Assembly: GCA_017469885.1 (NCBI GenBank) | Contig: JAFUFO010000039.1 | Span: forward strand, 1 to 64,000 | Length of the DNA: 64,000 nucleotides | DNA from: Solobacterium sp. | GTDB lineage: Bacteria; Bacillota_I; Bacilli_A; Erysipelotrichales; Erysipelotrichaceae | Direction: 5' to 3' | Shown: one piece after another, positions 41,908-51,576 of the stretch | Numbering within the stretch: position 1 is the stretch's first letter | How the letters are laid out: the number at the start of each line of letters is the position of its first letter | Made by a program: the position numbers and the translations under genes | The notes under the pieces: generated by a model | Database searches by the model: none | What the model was told of the DNA's origin: nothing | The model's input: the letters and a program-made list of their open reading frames with translations, nothing else

Positions 41908-43368
41908 TCAGCTTTCCATTTCTTCTTTCGGGCTGGTCAGTTCAAACCAGAATACGGAACCTTCACCGACAACGGATCTTACACCGTACTCGGCGTGATG
42001 GCTGTCAAGAATCGCCTTGACGATGGAAAGTCCAAGACCGGTGGAAGACATCGAGCGGGAGAACGAACGGCTGGATTTCTGATAACGGTCCCAGATCAGA
42101 GGAATCTGATCCTCCGGAATGCCTTCTCCTTCATCTTCTACTTCCACACGGACCGTTTCCTCATCTTCCTTCATGAACGCACGGATCGTAATGTTTTTAT
42201 CCTGCGGTGAATGCTTGACCGCATTTGACAGGAAGTTATAAATCACTTCCGTAATTTTCGTTTTATCTCCGTAAACGACAAGATCCCGCGGACATTCAAT
42301 ATGCACATGAAGGTGTCCTTCCTCAATCATGACCGCAAACAGCCGCACAACTTCACGAATCACTCCTCCGATATCAAAATTGGAGTAATTCAGCACATAG
42401 GCACCGCTCTGCAGTTTGGAAAGTTCACTCATATCCACAACAAGATGATCAAGGTAATCCGCTTCGGAAATGATGACATTGAGATGTTCTTCCCGCTTCT
42501 CCGGTTTGTCACCGGAAATATCGCGGATCATTTCCGCATAGGCCCGGATCGAGGTAAGCGGCGTCTTGATGTCATGCGAGACATTTGCGATGAGGTCTTT
42601 CCGCAGTTCATCGATCTTGGAAAGACGTTGTGTTGCGTCATTTAATGATGAGGCAAGCTCTGCCGTCTCCGTAAACTCTCCGCCTTCAAAATGACAGGAG
42701 TAATCCGCACTGGCAAGTTTTCCGGCTTCCGAACTCATCCGCACAATCGGACGGGAAAGCAGCGAAGAAATAATCAGTGAAACAATCGAGGCAAGAATTA
42801 TCACGATCAGTGTGAACAGGACATACTGTCTGCCGAAAAAATTCACAATGGAATCGACCGGTTCCAGCGGCGAATTAACAAACAGATACAGCCGCGCAAG
42901 ATTCAGGGAAATCCGTCTTCCATAAAGAACCATATCCTGACCCGTGCGTTCGTTAACAAAGTTCAGGCTGGTTTCTCCTCCGGAGGAATCGATCAGCTGC
43001 CGAAGTGCAGTCCCGTTCGTAGTATCGACAGGAGAATCCGTTTCCGCTCCCGGGTGAAATACACAGCCGCCGCCGATACTGTCTGCGGAATAGATCATTG
43101 CGCCGGCACTGTTGTACATCGCAACACAGACATTATTATCAACGGCAACCTGAAATGCGCGGTTGATCGCCGTGCTGTTTCCGTTTTCATTGATTACGTA
43201 TTCCTGTATCTGGTCACCTACTTCCTTGACCACCTGGATCTTGTTGTTTCTATAATATGGCTTTACCAGCGAGAACTGCAGAATGCCCAGCAGCAGAACC
43301 ACACCAATCGCAAAGAGAAAGAAGAACAGCCAGATCGAGAACCGTATGCCATGCCGGTCAAGCTTCAA
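41908..43368 (-). CDS. Membrane sensor histidine kinase
   Basis: Two-component sensor of 486 residues. TM1 lies about 10-32 and TM2 about 182-204; an extracytoplasmic sensor domain sits between them. A HAMP-like segment (RPIVRMSSEAGKLASADY) precedes the H box NVSHDIKTPLTSI with phosphoacceptor His265, then N, G1 (DEGEGIPED) and G2 (GLGLSIV) boxes. It starts with TTG 43368 and overlaps the regulator gene by 11 bases; no ATG is available before TM1. The signal is unknown. Confidence 0.9.
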   Translation of the reverse strand: MKLDRHGIRFSIWLFFFLFAIGVVLLLGILQFSLVKPYYRNNKIQVVKEVGDQIQEYVINENGNSTAINRAFQVAVDNNVCVAMYNSAGAMIYSADSIGGGCVFHPGAETDSPVDTTNGTALRQLIDSSGGETSLNFVNERTGQDMVLYGRRISLNLARLYLFVNSPLEPVDSIVNFFGRQYVLFTLIVIILASIVSLIISSLLSRPIVRMSSEAGKLASADYSCHFEGGEFTETAELASSLNDATQRLSKIDELRKDLIANVSHDIKTPLTSIRAYAEMIRDISGDKPEKREEHLNVIISEADYLDHLVVDMSELSKLQSGAYVLNYSNFDIGGVIREVVRLFAVMIEEGHLHVHIECPRDLVVYGDKTKITEVIYNFLSNAVKHSPQDKNITIRAFMKEDEETVRVEVEDEGEGIPEDQIPLIWDRYQKSSRSFSRSMSSTGLGLSIVKAILDSHHAEYGVRSVVGEGSVFWFELTSPKEEMES

Positions 43369-44020
43369 ATTTGTACCCCATTCCGCGTACTGTCACGATG
43401 TAGTCACGATACGGTCCAAGATTATGCCGCAGCATTTTGATATGTGTGTCTACCGTACGGTCATCTCCGAAATAGTCATAATTCCAGACTTCTTCCAGAA
43501 GTTTTGTACGTGAGAGTGCCGTATTGCGATGCTCTGCCATGTAAATGAGCAGATCGATTTCCTTCGGTGTCAGATTCGCCTTTACGCCGTCGACCATAAC
43601 CGTTCTGCCAGCGGCATCAATGACAAGCCCGCCGAATTCCAGGCTGTTGTTTTCAGGTTTCTTGGAGCGCTCAATCGCAACCTTGACTCTGGCCATCAGT
43701 TCTTTGGGAGAGAATGGTTTGATCACATAGTCCACGACACCAAGTTCAAAACCAAACAGCTTGTCATATTCCTCCTGCCTTGCCGACAGCATGATCACCG
43801 GAACGTCCTGGATCTGACGGATCTGCTTGCAGGCGGAGAAGCCGTCGAGAATCGGCATCATGATATCCAGGATGACACAGTCATACCGGTTGGCTTTTAC
43901 CAGTTCTACCGCTTCCAGTCCGTTTTCGGCTTCATCGGATTCATATCCGTTCAAGGATGCATATTCCCGTACAACTTCTCGGATATTTTTTTCATCATCT
44001 ACTATCAGGAGTCTAACCAT
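43358..44020 (-). CDS. OmpR/PhoB-family response regulator
   Basis: 220 residues: receiver domain with D8-D9, phosphoacceptor D52 (VILDIMMP) and K104-type Lys (VIKPFS), then a winged-helix DNA-binding domain ending at VRGMGYKFEA. It pairs with the overlapping kinase. It begins 23 bases after dnaE, apparently in the same transcript, which is an unusual pairing. GAGG precedes the start. Confidence 0.93.
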   Translation of the reverse strand: MVRLLIVDDEKNIREVVREYASLNGYESDEAENGLEAVELVKANRYDCVILDIMMPILDGFSACKQIRQIQDVPVIMLSARQEEYDKLFGFELGVVDYVIKPFSPKELMARVKVAIERSKKPENNSLEFGGLVIDAAGRTVMVDGVKANLTPKEIDLLIYMAEHRNTALSRTKLLEEVWNYDYFGDDRTVDTHIKMLRHNLGPYRDYIVTVRGMGYKFEA

Positions 44021-44043
44021 GGCAGTACCTCATTAAATAATCG

Positions 44044-47000
44044 TTATTGTATTACATGAAGAGAATTAACAATACATTTTCCGTCATCAGTCATTTTACC
44101 ATCAAACCGGATATAGATGCCTTTCCGCAGTACAGAAGAATACATACGATACTGTGACGGCATGACGAGCAGGCTTAAATCAGATGTTTCATCATTTACC
44201 TTTACAAACGCCATCATCGATCCGTTCTTTGTCTGATGCTGACGGATGCTTTTCACATAGGCAAATCCGCGCACCGATCCCCTTGCGCCGGAAAGCTGAA
44301 TCAGCGGCGGCTCGGTAATTCCGTGCGAACTGCGGACTTCAATGATCGGATTTGCGCCAAGCGTAAAGCCCATCGCCGTCATTTCCTTTTCACGGATATC
44401 TTCCTTTTCATCATACCGCTTGACGAGCTGTGGCCGGGAAACCAGTCCTTCTGCCAGAACCGTCTGGCCGTTTTCTTCGATCCGGATCAATTCACTGTAG
44501 GCAATCGCTTCATCAATGCCGGTGCGCATTGTCGTCCGGGTCTCCGTAAAGCAATCCAGGGCCCCGGCATCGATCAGGCTCTCCAGCATCGGTTTTGTGA
44601 TTCTGTGAAGCAGCGCCCTGGCGGTAAAGTCGAAGAAATCCGAAAACGGCTTTTTCTCCCGTTCCAGAATAATTTCATTTGCGGCATGTACACCAATGCC
44701 TTTGATCACACTCAGCGGAAGCTGGAGTTCATTGCCGTATGGAACACATCCGGATCCGGAACGGTTCACATCCGGCGCATGCACGCGGATGCCGCGTCTG
44801 CGGCATTCGTCGATATACTGAGAAATCTTGACACTGTCTCCGACGGAAGAATCGATCAGACTGCCGTAGAAGATCAGCGGATAGCGTGCTTTCAGGTAGG
44901 CACTCTGATATGCAATCATGCCGTATGCGACCGCATGGGATTTATTGAACCCGTATCCGCCGAATTTCAGAATGTGATCAAAGAGATCCTGCGCCTGTTC
45001 CTGGGTATACCCGTTTTCCAGACACCCGCTCACAAACTTCCCCTGCATCGCTTTCAGATCATCTTCTTTTTTCTTTGACATCGCCTTGCGCAGAACATCC
45101 GCTTCCGCAAGCGAAAATCCTGCCGCTGTCTGGGCGATCTTCATCGTCTGTTCCTGGTAAACCAGCACGCCATAGGTCTCTTCAAGGATCGGTTTGACCG
45201 CATCCGACAGGTATCGGATTCCGGAGGGATTCGCGCGGTTTTCAAGATATGTCGGAATACTGTCGGTACTGGCAGGCCGATACAGTGCCATTGCGGCAAC
45301 GATATCTTCAAACCGCTCCGGACGGATCTTCCGCAGCAGCGTCTTCATGCCTTCTGATTCAAACTGAAAGATTCCGTTGGTATCCGCATGTTTGAATACA
45401 TCGTAGGTCGCCTTATCATCCATGGGAATGGAAAAGACGGAAAATGCCGGTTCCGTTCTGCGGATCGCCTCTTCCATGGAAGAAATCATGGAAAGGTTGC
45501 GGAGACCGAGAAAATCCATCTTGATCAGTCCCCGTTCTTCCAGAAATTCAGCCGGGAACTGACTGGTAAGCATTCCTTCTTCACCATTCATTAACGGAAT
45601 GATGTCTCCGAGCGGTTTTCCGGACAGAATGATTCCTGCCGCATGGATACTGGTATGACGCGGAAGTCCTTCCAGCCGTACGCTGATCTTAAAGAGTTCA
45701 CCGAACCGCTTGTCCGCTTTGACGACAGTAAGCAGTTTTTTGTTTTCCAGTGCCTTACGGAGTGTGATCTTGGGCTGGTTCGGCACCATGCCGCAAAGCA
45801 TATCAATATCCCGCTGTCCGATTCCGAGCACCTTGCCGACATCGCGCAGCACCTGCTTGGCGCCGAGGGTATTGAACGTCACAATATTGGCAGTATGGTC
45901 CATTCCATACATATCCCGTACATAGCGGATCACTTCTTCTCTGCGGTTATCCGGAATATCCGTATCAATATCCGGCATGGAAATACGGGACGGATTCAGA
46001 AACCGTTCAAACAGAAGACCATAATGAATCGGATCGACCATGGTGATTCCAAGGCAGTATGCGACCAATGAACCTGCGGCAGATCCCCGGCCTGGTCCCA
46101 CCATGATCCCATTGCGGCGGGAATATCGGATGAAATCATATACAATCAGGAAATAATCGGAAAACTTCATGCCGGTGATGACATCGAGTTCATATTTCAG
46201 ACGGGAAAGATATGCGGACGGTGCCTTTCCGCCCATCCGTTTTTCAAGTCCTGCAAGGCACAGCCTTGTGAGATACTGATCCGACGAAAGTCCTGACGGC
46301 GTCGGAAAGGAAGGCAGTGAGGTTGTTTCAACAATTGCGTCCGCATTGCACGATGCCGCAATTTCATCGGTCCGCTGAAGATCACGCGGATCATCATACA
46401 GTGCCTGCAGTTCTTCCGGAGAAAGCAGATGCCGTCCGTTCAGTGCAGGAATCGAGGTATCACTCAGCTGACGCTGCGTACGGATACAGGAAAGGATCTG
46501 ATGCAGGCGGACATCATCCCGGTTCAGATAATAGCTTTTATTGACGGCACAGGTCCGGATTCCAAGCTTCCCGGCGCACTGCTTCAGTACTTTATTCTTC
46601 AGATTCCACAACTGGGAGTCCTGATACGAGATCGCAACATCAAATGGCGGAAGCTGTTCTTTCAGCATGGAAAGACGACGGATGATTTCATCTCTGTCTT
46701 CTTTCAGCATCGCAGATTCCATTGGACCATCGACACCATAAACGATGATCGTGATCCCCTCGCTGCTGTTTTTGAGTTCCTGCAGTGATACAGAGGGTTT
46801 GCCGCACTGAACCATGGTGCTGAGCTTCATCAGATTGGAAAAGCCACGGTTTGTACGGGCTAACAGAAGGAACGGGAATGTCTCTTCTTCAAACTGCACA
46901 TCCAGTTCCATACCAAAAATCGGTTTGATTCCGGCATCCCGGCAGGCATGCGAAAAGCGTGCCGCACCATAAAGAACATTGCGGTCCGTCAGGGCGACCG

Positions 47001-47100
47001 CAGAAAAACCAAGTTCCTTTGCACGAATTGCCAGTTCCGGCACGCGAATGGTACTGCCTAACAGGGTATAGCAGCTGCGAACCATCAGATGTGTTGCCAT
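44044..47100 (-). CDS. dnaE: DNA polymerase III alpha subunit DnaE, short type
   Basis: Replicative/lagging-strand polymerase of 1018 residues. The PHP domain is present but its first metal motif, normally HxH, reads HLMVRS, so it is probably inactive. The polymerase core has GPGRGSAAGSLVAY and the catalytic Asp pair in MPDIDTDIPD. A helix-hairpin-helix segment follows (SVIKGIGVHAANEIIL), and the C-terminal OB-fold ends the protein. No exonuclease domain is present, as expected for DnaE in Firmicutes that also have PolC. ATG 47100 is preferred to a GTG five codons upstream; neither has a good ribosome binding site. Confidence 0.94.
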   Translation of the reverse strand: MATHLMVRSCYTLLGSTIRVPELAIRAKELGFSAVALTDRNVLYGAARFSHACRDAGIKPIFGMELDVQFEEETFPFLLLARTNRGFSNLMKLSTMVQCGKPSVSLQELKNSSEGITIIVYGVDGPMESAMLKEDRDEIIRRLSMLKEQLPPFDVAISYQDSQLWNLKNKVLKQCAGKLGIRTCAVNKSYYLNRDDVRLHQILSCIRTQRQLSDTSIPALNGRHLLSPEELQALYDDPRDLQRTDEIAASCNADAIVETTSLPSFPTPSGLSSDQYLTRLCLAGLEKRMGGKAPSAYLSRLKYELDVITGMKFSDYFLIVYDFIRYSRRNGIMVGPGRGSAAGSLVAYCLGITMVDPIHYGLLFERFLNPSRISMPDIDTDIPDNRREEVIRYVRDMYGMDHTANIVTFNTLGAKQVLRDVGKVLGIGQRDIDMLCGMVPNQPKITLRKALENKKLLTVVKADKRFGELFKISVRLEGLPRHTSIHAAGIILSGKPLGDIIPLMNGEEGMLTSQFPAEFLEERGLIKMDFLGLRNLSMISSMEEAIRRTEPAFSVFSIPMDDKATYDVFKHADTNGIFQFESEGMKTLLRKIRPERFEDIVAAMALYRPASTDSIPTYLENRANPSGIRYLSDAVKPILEETYGVLVYQEQTMKIAQTAAGFSLAEADVLRKAMSKKKEDDLKAMQGKFVSGCLENGYTQEQAQDLFDHILKFGGYGFNKSHAVAYGMIAYQSAYLKARYPLIFYGSLIDSSVGDSVKISQYIDECRRRGIRVHAPDVNRSGSGCVPYGNELQLPLSVIKGIGVHAANEIILEREKKPFSDFFDFTARALLHRITKPMLESLIDAGALDCFTETRTTMRTGIDEAIAYSELIRIEENGQTVLAEGLVSRPQLVKRYDEKEDIREKEMTAMGFTLGANPIIEVRSSHGITEPPLIQLSGARGSVRGFAYVKSIRQHQTKNGSMMAFVKVNDETSDLSLLVMPSQYRMYSSVLRKGIYIRFDGKMTDDGKCIVNSLHVIQ

Positions 47101-47216
47101 GATTTTATTGTACACCGTGCGGTTTCAGATTGGAAAAGGCCTCAGAAATACAGAAACCCCTGCCCTGGTTCCTCCCAAATCGTGAGTCATCGAATTGTAA
47201 TATATATTATTATCTA

Positions 47217-47225
47217 TGTTAAAAT
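47217..47225 (+). promoter_or_regulatory. Possible extended -10 promoter of the PBP gene
   Basis: TGTTAAAAT, 35 bases before the start; a TTGTAA lies 19 bases upstream of the hexamer. Confidence 0.4.
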
Positions 47226-47260
47226 GGTAAAGCACTCTAGATTCAGGGGGAGTTTTTGTT

Positions 47261-50200
47261 ATGGAAGAAAACAACGCTAGCGTACGGAAGGATGAGGCCA
47301 GATTCGAAGAGGTCCCTTCTTCCGCATTCAATAAACGGCGTACCACACTGACCGAGTCCGGTTCGGTATTTACGCGCGGCCGTGTCGGCGGAAAGGAAAT
47401 CCGTGTTCCTGCTTCATCCGCTGTCCAGCCGGCTGCCGCTCCGAATTCCGAAACCAATGCGGCCGGTGTCCGTACCGGTATGAAGCCGTATTCGTCCATT
47501 TATCCGAATACCGCTGCACCGGCACAGAACAAACGCGCAACGATCAGTACAAACCGGGTCTTTTCACCGTATGACCTTTCCTTCTTTGAAGATCCTGTGA
47601 CGACAAGAGAACTCAGTAAAACCGAGCGTCAGCGGATCTCGAGCCGGTATGATAATCCGACGCATGAACGCGAAGAACCTTCTGCTGTTCAGCCTCATTC
47701 CGAAACTGTAAAGAAAGAATCAACTGTACGTCCGGTGCAGGGATATGATCCCACCGCTGTCTTCAGCAATGCATCCCCTTCCCGCCCGCATTCGGAAACT
47801 CCTGCCGCTGCGCCAGTCACTTATGAGGAACCAAAGAAAGAATCACCGCGCTCCGGCGGTTCCGGCAGAATTCTGACGCCGGACAACAATGTGTTCCCGG
47901 AGGATGAAGTAAGAACAGCTCCCGTCTCAAAGAAAGAAGGTTCCGGACGCATCCTTACACCGGACAATAACGTCTTTCCGGAAGATAAACCGGCAGAGGC
48001 TGTTCAGAAACCGGTATTCTCCGTACCGAACCGCCGCAGCGGATCGTCCGCAAAACGGAAGACTGCCGCACGGAATACAACGCAGACAACACAGAATACC
48101 GAACCGGCAAAACGTCCAGCCGATAACTTCAATACTTCGATTACAGACGCCCTTGAAGAAGAACCTTCTGTTGTAAAAACAACAGTTCTTCCGGTCGTAT
48201 CAGCGGCCGTTTCGGAAACTCCGAAGAAGCCCCAGAAAGAAAGCATTCCGGCATTTTCCCTGAATCCCGGTGTTTCCTTCACGGAAAACCGGAAACCGGA
48301 GCCTCCGAAGGAATCTTCAAATGGTGAGTTTGATAACACACTTCTGTCCATGTTCGGTCTGTCTGATGATGATACAGACACTGCCGCCGGCGAAAAGGCT
48401 GCACAGGAAGCCATCGACCGCACCAATGCCCTGAAAAAACAGCCGGAAACACCAGCTGTGGTATATCCGGAGGCAAAGAAAAAGCCGACGCCGAAAGCAC
48501 CGGCAGCCGCTCCAATAGATGATCAGCCGTTATTCGGCAGCTTCCAGAGTTCTTCTTCCGCTGAAGATGCCGGCAAAACAGCAGTTCTCCCTCTCGGATC
48601 GCTGAATAATGAAATCTTCGCGAAAACCGGAACCGTACAGCCGGAGAATACCGCAGACGGCGCAACCCGCATGGTTGATCTTGAGGAGATCGCGGAAACA
48701 GAAAAGCCGGCACCAAAGCCTTCCGTTAAAAAGACAACGACAATACGGAAGTCTTCTTCCGGCGGAGGCGGCAGCAACCGTATCGTTCCTCCTTCCCGTA
48801 ATTCCGGCGGTTCCCGTCCCAGCAAGCTGATCCGCATTCTGACCATTCTTCTTGTGATCGGTGTCATCCTGGAACTGCTTGCCTTCGGAATCGGTGGTGC
48901 CATTGCTTCGCGCATGGCCAAAAACTCACCGGCTCTTAATCTCACTGACTTTGTCGGTGAAGAATCCACAAAGATCTATGATGATACCGGTGAACTGGTC
49001 ACCGAAGTCGGTGTCTATCTCCGAGAGAACATTGTCTATGACAAATGTCCGGAATCCCTCGTCGATGCATTCCTCTCCATCGAGGACAGCCGGTTCTTCT
49101 CTCACTTCGGATTTGATATCCCGCGTTTCACCAAAGCGCTGATTGACAATATCAAGACCCGTTCCTTCGGTCAGGGCGGTTCCACATTCACAATGCAGCT
49201 GGTAAAGAACACCTACTTCTCCATTGAATCGATGGATGCCAGTGATACAGGTACCGAACGAACGAAATCAATTGAATATAAAGTCCAGCAGATCTATCTT
49301 GCGACCAAGCTTGAAAAGCTGCTTTCGAAAAAGGAAATCTTTCAGCTTTATCTCAATAAGCTGAACTTCGGAGGAAACATCCGTGGTGTACAGCGCGCAT
49401 CACAGTACTACTTCGGCAAGAACACCAATGAACTGACGCTTCATGAGTCCGCAATGCTGGCAGGAATCGTCAACCTTCCGAACCGCTACAATCCGTATGA
49501 GTATCTTGATTACGGTACCGAGCGCCGCAACACGGTTCTCAATCTGATGTGCAACCACGGTTATATCACCGAACAGCAGCGTGACCTCGCCAAGAAGATC
49601 AAGGTCGAGGACACACTGATCGGCGATGTCCGCCAGGCAAGTGAAGACAGTCAGTATCAGTCCTACCTTGATGTAGTTCTGGAAGAAGCCATGGATCTTA
49701 CCGGCATGGATCCTACGGTGAAAGGCATGCAGATCTATACGCACCTCAACCGTTCCATGCAGGAAGAAGTCGAGGCGATTCAGAACGGCGAAACTCAGGT
49801 AGCCTTCCCGGATGACCTCATGCAGGTCGCAATGGTGTCCATGGATAACCGGTCCGGCGCGATCATCGCTGTCGGCGGCGGCCGTAACTATGACGGTGCA
49901 CGTCTTCTGAACCGTGCCACCATGAACTACAAGCAGCCCGGCTCGAGTGTAAAACCGCTGCTCTCCTACGCACTTGCATTTGAGTATCTTGGCTATTCTC
50001 TCGACGAAGTACTGCTCGACAAGCCGATTACCTATCCGATGGAAAGTATGGTTCTTGTCAACGCCAGCGGCAATTATGCCGGTGATATCATGATCAAGGA
50101 CGCCGTCGGTAATTCCCTCAATATTCCGGCAATTCTCACGCTGGAGCGTGTTGTAAACAAAGTCGGCGCGGAGAAAGTTGTCGATTATCTTCGGACGATC

Positions 50201-51448
50201 GGTTTCTCGCATGTAAAACCTGAGAACTTCCACCTCTCCTACGCGATCGGCGGAACCACCTTTGAGACCACCTGTAAGGAACTTGCCGGCGCACACAGTA
50301 TGCTGATCAATCACGGCGTATACAACAAGCCCCACACTATAAACAAGATTGTACTCACCTCGGACGGAACACAGTTCTATCCGGATGGTCAGAACGTTCA
50401 GGCGCTCTCATCGGGAAGTGCATATCTCGCAACAGAACTTGAGGCAAACAACGTCACCGGACCTTACTTCAACTACATGCAGCTGCTGGCACGGAGCTAT
50501 CCGGTCTACGCAAAGACCGGCACCACCGACTGGGGTAATGACGGTGTGCAGTACGGTATTCCGAAAGGTCAGATGAAAGATAAATGGATGGTCGCCAGCA
50601 CAAGCCAGTACACCAACTGTGTATGGGTCGGTTATGACATGGCGGTTGCCGGAAAAGAAACCTATTATACGTCTTATAAGAGTTCCCTGAACATTCCCGG
50701 TAATATCAACCGGCTCCTGCTTGACAAGGAAGAAGAACTCTTCGGAATTCCGGAGGCCATCACGCGGCCGGAAGATGTCACGGAATCCACCTATATCTTT
50801 GGTACCTTCCCTCATGTCCGGCCGGAATACGCGATGGACGGCGGCGGAACGGTCACCTCTCTGGTATCCAAAACCGGTCTTGAAAACATGCCGCTTGCGG
50901 ATCCGAGTGAATTCTTGGAATACGCGAAGTCCGAATCCGAATATCTTGGAAACGGCGGTATGAGCGCAAACTACAACCAGTTCGGCATTCTGAATGTATC
51001 CTGGGCTAACTCCAGCAACATCTGTGCCGGCGGTAAGCGCAATATCGGTCTCCACGATCCATACAACAACATCGACCAGTGGGGTGCCTGCCTTGCGGAT
51101 CTCTCCTGGCTCACCGGAGAAGGCGCATATTGGGCAACCGTCTATGTAGACGGTGTTCCGGTCGGGGATATCTCCTCTACCAACGGATTCTTCAGCGGTT
51201 ACGTTACCGATCAGGCCGGTTCAGAAGTAAAAGTCTGCGGAGGCAGCACTACCGCGGATGGTTCTGACAACACCGCCTGTACGATTGCGCAGTACATCTA
51301 CGATGAATCCGCGAATGGATATGTCGATGAAAACGGCAACTGGATTCAGATCAATGTTCCTGAATATGAACAATACGGTTACTGGGATGAAAACGGCAAC
51401 TGGGTTGGTCAGGGCCACTGGGATGAAAACGGATTCCATCTTGAATAA
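47261..51448 (+). CDS. Class A penicillin-binding protein with giant disordered cytoplasmic domain
   Basis: Bifunctional peptidoglycan glycosyltransferase/transpeptidase of 1395 residues. Residues 1 to about 520 are polar, proline-rich and likely disordered in the cytoplasm; SGRILTPDNNVFPED occurs twice within about 40 residues. One membrane helix (about 525-550) follows. The GT51 domain has catalytic Glu608 in IEDSRFF and GGSTFTMQL. The transpeptidase has Ser895-xx-Lys898 (GSSVKP), S952-L-N954 and K1085-TG. The C-terminus ends in YVDENGNW / YWDENGNW / HWDENGFH repeats. Normal PBP1A proteins have very short cytoplasmic tails, so the N-terminal half is exceptional. GGGGGAG precedes ATG 47261. 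It is divergent from dnaE. Confidence 0.93.
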   Translation: MEENNASVRKDEARFEEVPSSAFNKRRTTLTESGSVFTRGRVGGKEIRVPASSAVQPAAAPNSETNAAGVRTGMKPYSSIYPNTAAPAQNKRATISTNRVFSPYDLSFFEDPVTTRELSKTERQRISSRYDNPTHEREEPSAVQPHSETVKKESTVRPVQGYDPTAVFSNASPSRPHSETPAAAPVTYEEPKKESPRSGGSGRILTPDNNVFPEDEVRTAPVSKKEGSGRILTPDNNVFPEDKPAEAVQKPVFSVPNRRSGSSAKRKTAARNTTQTTQNTEPAKRPADNFNTSITDALEEEPSVVKTTVLPVVSAAVSETPKKPQKESIPAFSLNPGVSFTENRKPEPPKESSNGEFDNTLLSMFGLSDDDTDTAAGEKAAQEAIDRTNALKKQPETPAVVYPEAKKKPTPKAPAAAPIDDQPLFGSFQSSSSAEDAGKTAVLPLGSLNNEIFAKTGTVQPENTADGATRMVDLEEIAETEKPAPKPSVKKTTTIRKSSSGGGGSNRIVPPSRNSGGSRPSKLIRILTILLVIGVILELLAFGIGGAIASRMAKNSPALNLTDFVGEESTKIYDDTGELVTEVGVYLRENIVYDKCPESLVDAFLSIEDSRFFSHFGFDIPRFTKALIDNIKTRSFGQGGSTFTMQLVKNTYFSIESMDASDTGTERTKSIEYKVQQIYLATKLEKLLSKKEIFQLYLNKLNFGGNIRGVQRASQYYFGKNTNELTLHESAMLAGIVNLPNRYNPYEYLDYGTERRNTVLNLMCNHGYITEQQRDLAKKIKVEDTLIGDVRQASEDSQYQSYLDVVLEEAMDLTGMDPTVKGMQIYTHLNRSMQEEVEAIQNGETQVAFPDDLMQVAMVSMDNRSGAIIAVGGGRNYDGARLLNRATMNYKQPGSSVKPLLSYALAFEYLGYSLDEVLLDKPITYPMESMVLVNASGNYAGDIMIKDAVGNSLNIPAILTLERVVNKVGAEKVVDYLRTIGFSHVKPENFHLSYAIGGTTFETTCKELAGAHSMLINHGVYNKPHTINKIVLTSDGTQFYPDGQNVQALSSGSAYLATELEANNVTGPYFNYMQLLARSYPVYAKTGTTDWGNDGVQYGIPKGQMKDKWMVASTSQYTNCVWVGYDMAVAGKETYYTSYKSSLNIPGNINRLLLDKEEELFGIPEAITRPEDVTESTYIFGTFPHVRPEYAMDGGGTVTSLVSKTGLENMPLADPSEFLEYAKSESEYLGNGGMSANYNQFGILNVSWANSSNICAGGKRNIGLHDPYNNIDQWGACLADLSWLTGEGAYWATVYVDGVPVGDISSTNGFFSGYVTDQAGSEVKVCGGSTTADGSDNTACTIAQYIYDESANGYVDENGNWIQINVPEYEQYGYWDENGNWVGQGHWDENGFHLE

Positions 51449-51453
51449 TGGCT

Positions 51454-51480
51454 GAAGGCGCACTGATGTGCGCCTTCTTT
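51454..51480 (+). terminator. Terminator of the PBP gene
   Basis: Perfect 10-bp stem GAAGGCGCAC / GTGCGCCTTC with a 4-base loop, then TTTC. Confidence 0.8.
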
Positions 51481-51515
51481 CATTTGTATGAGGTTATCAT
51501 TCTGTATATCCACCT

Positions 51516-51545
51516 AAAAAAGCCCGGTTCACATTGGAATCGGGC
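51516..51545 (-). terminator. Terminator of der
   Basis: Minus-strand GCCCGATTC / GAACCGGGC stem followed by six T, about 35 bases after the der stop. Confidence 0.8.
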
Positions 51546-51576
51546 ATTATTGTTATTATGGAATACAGCAGTTCAG

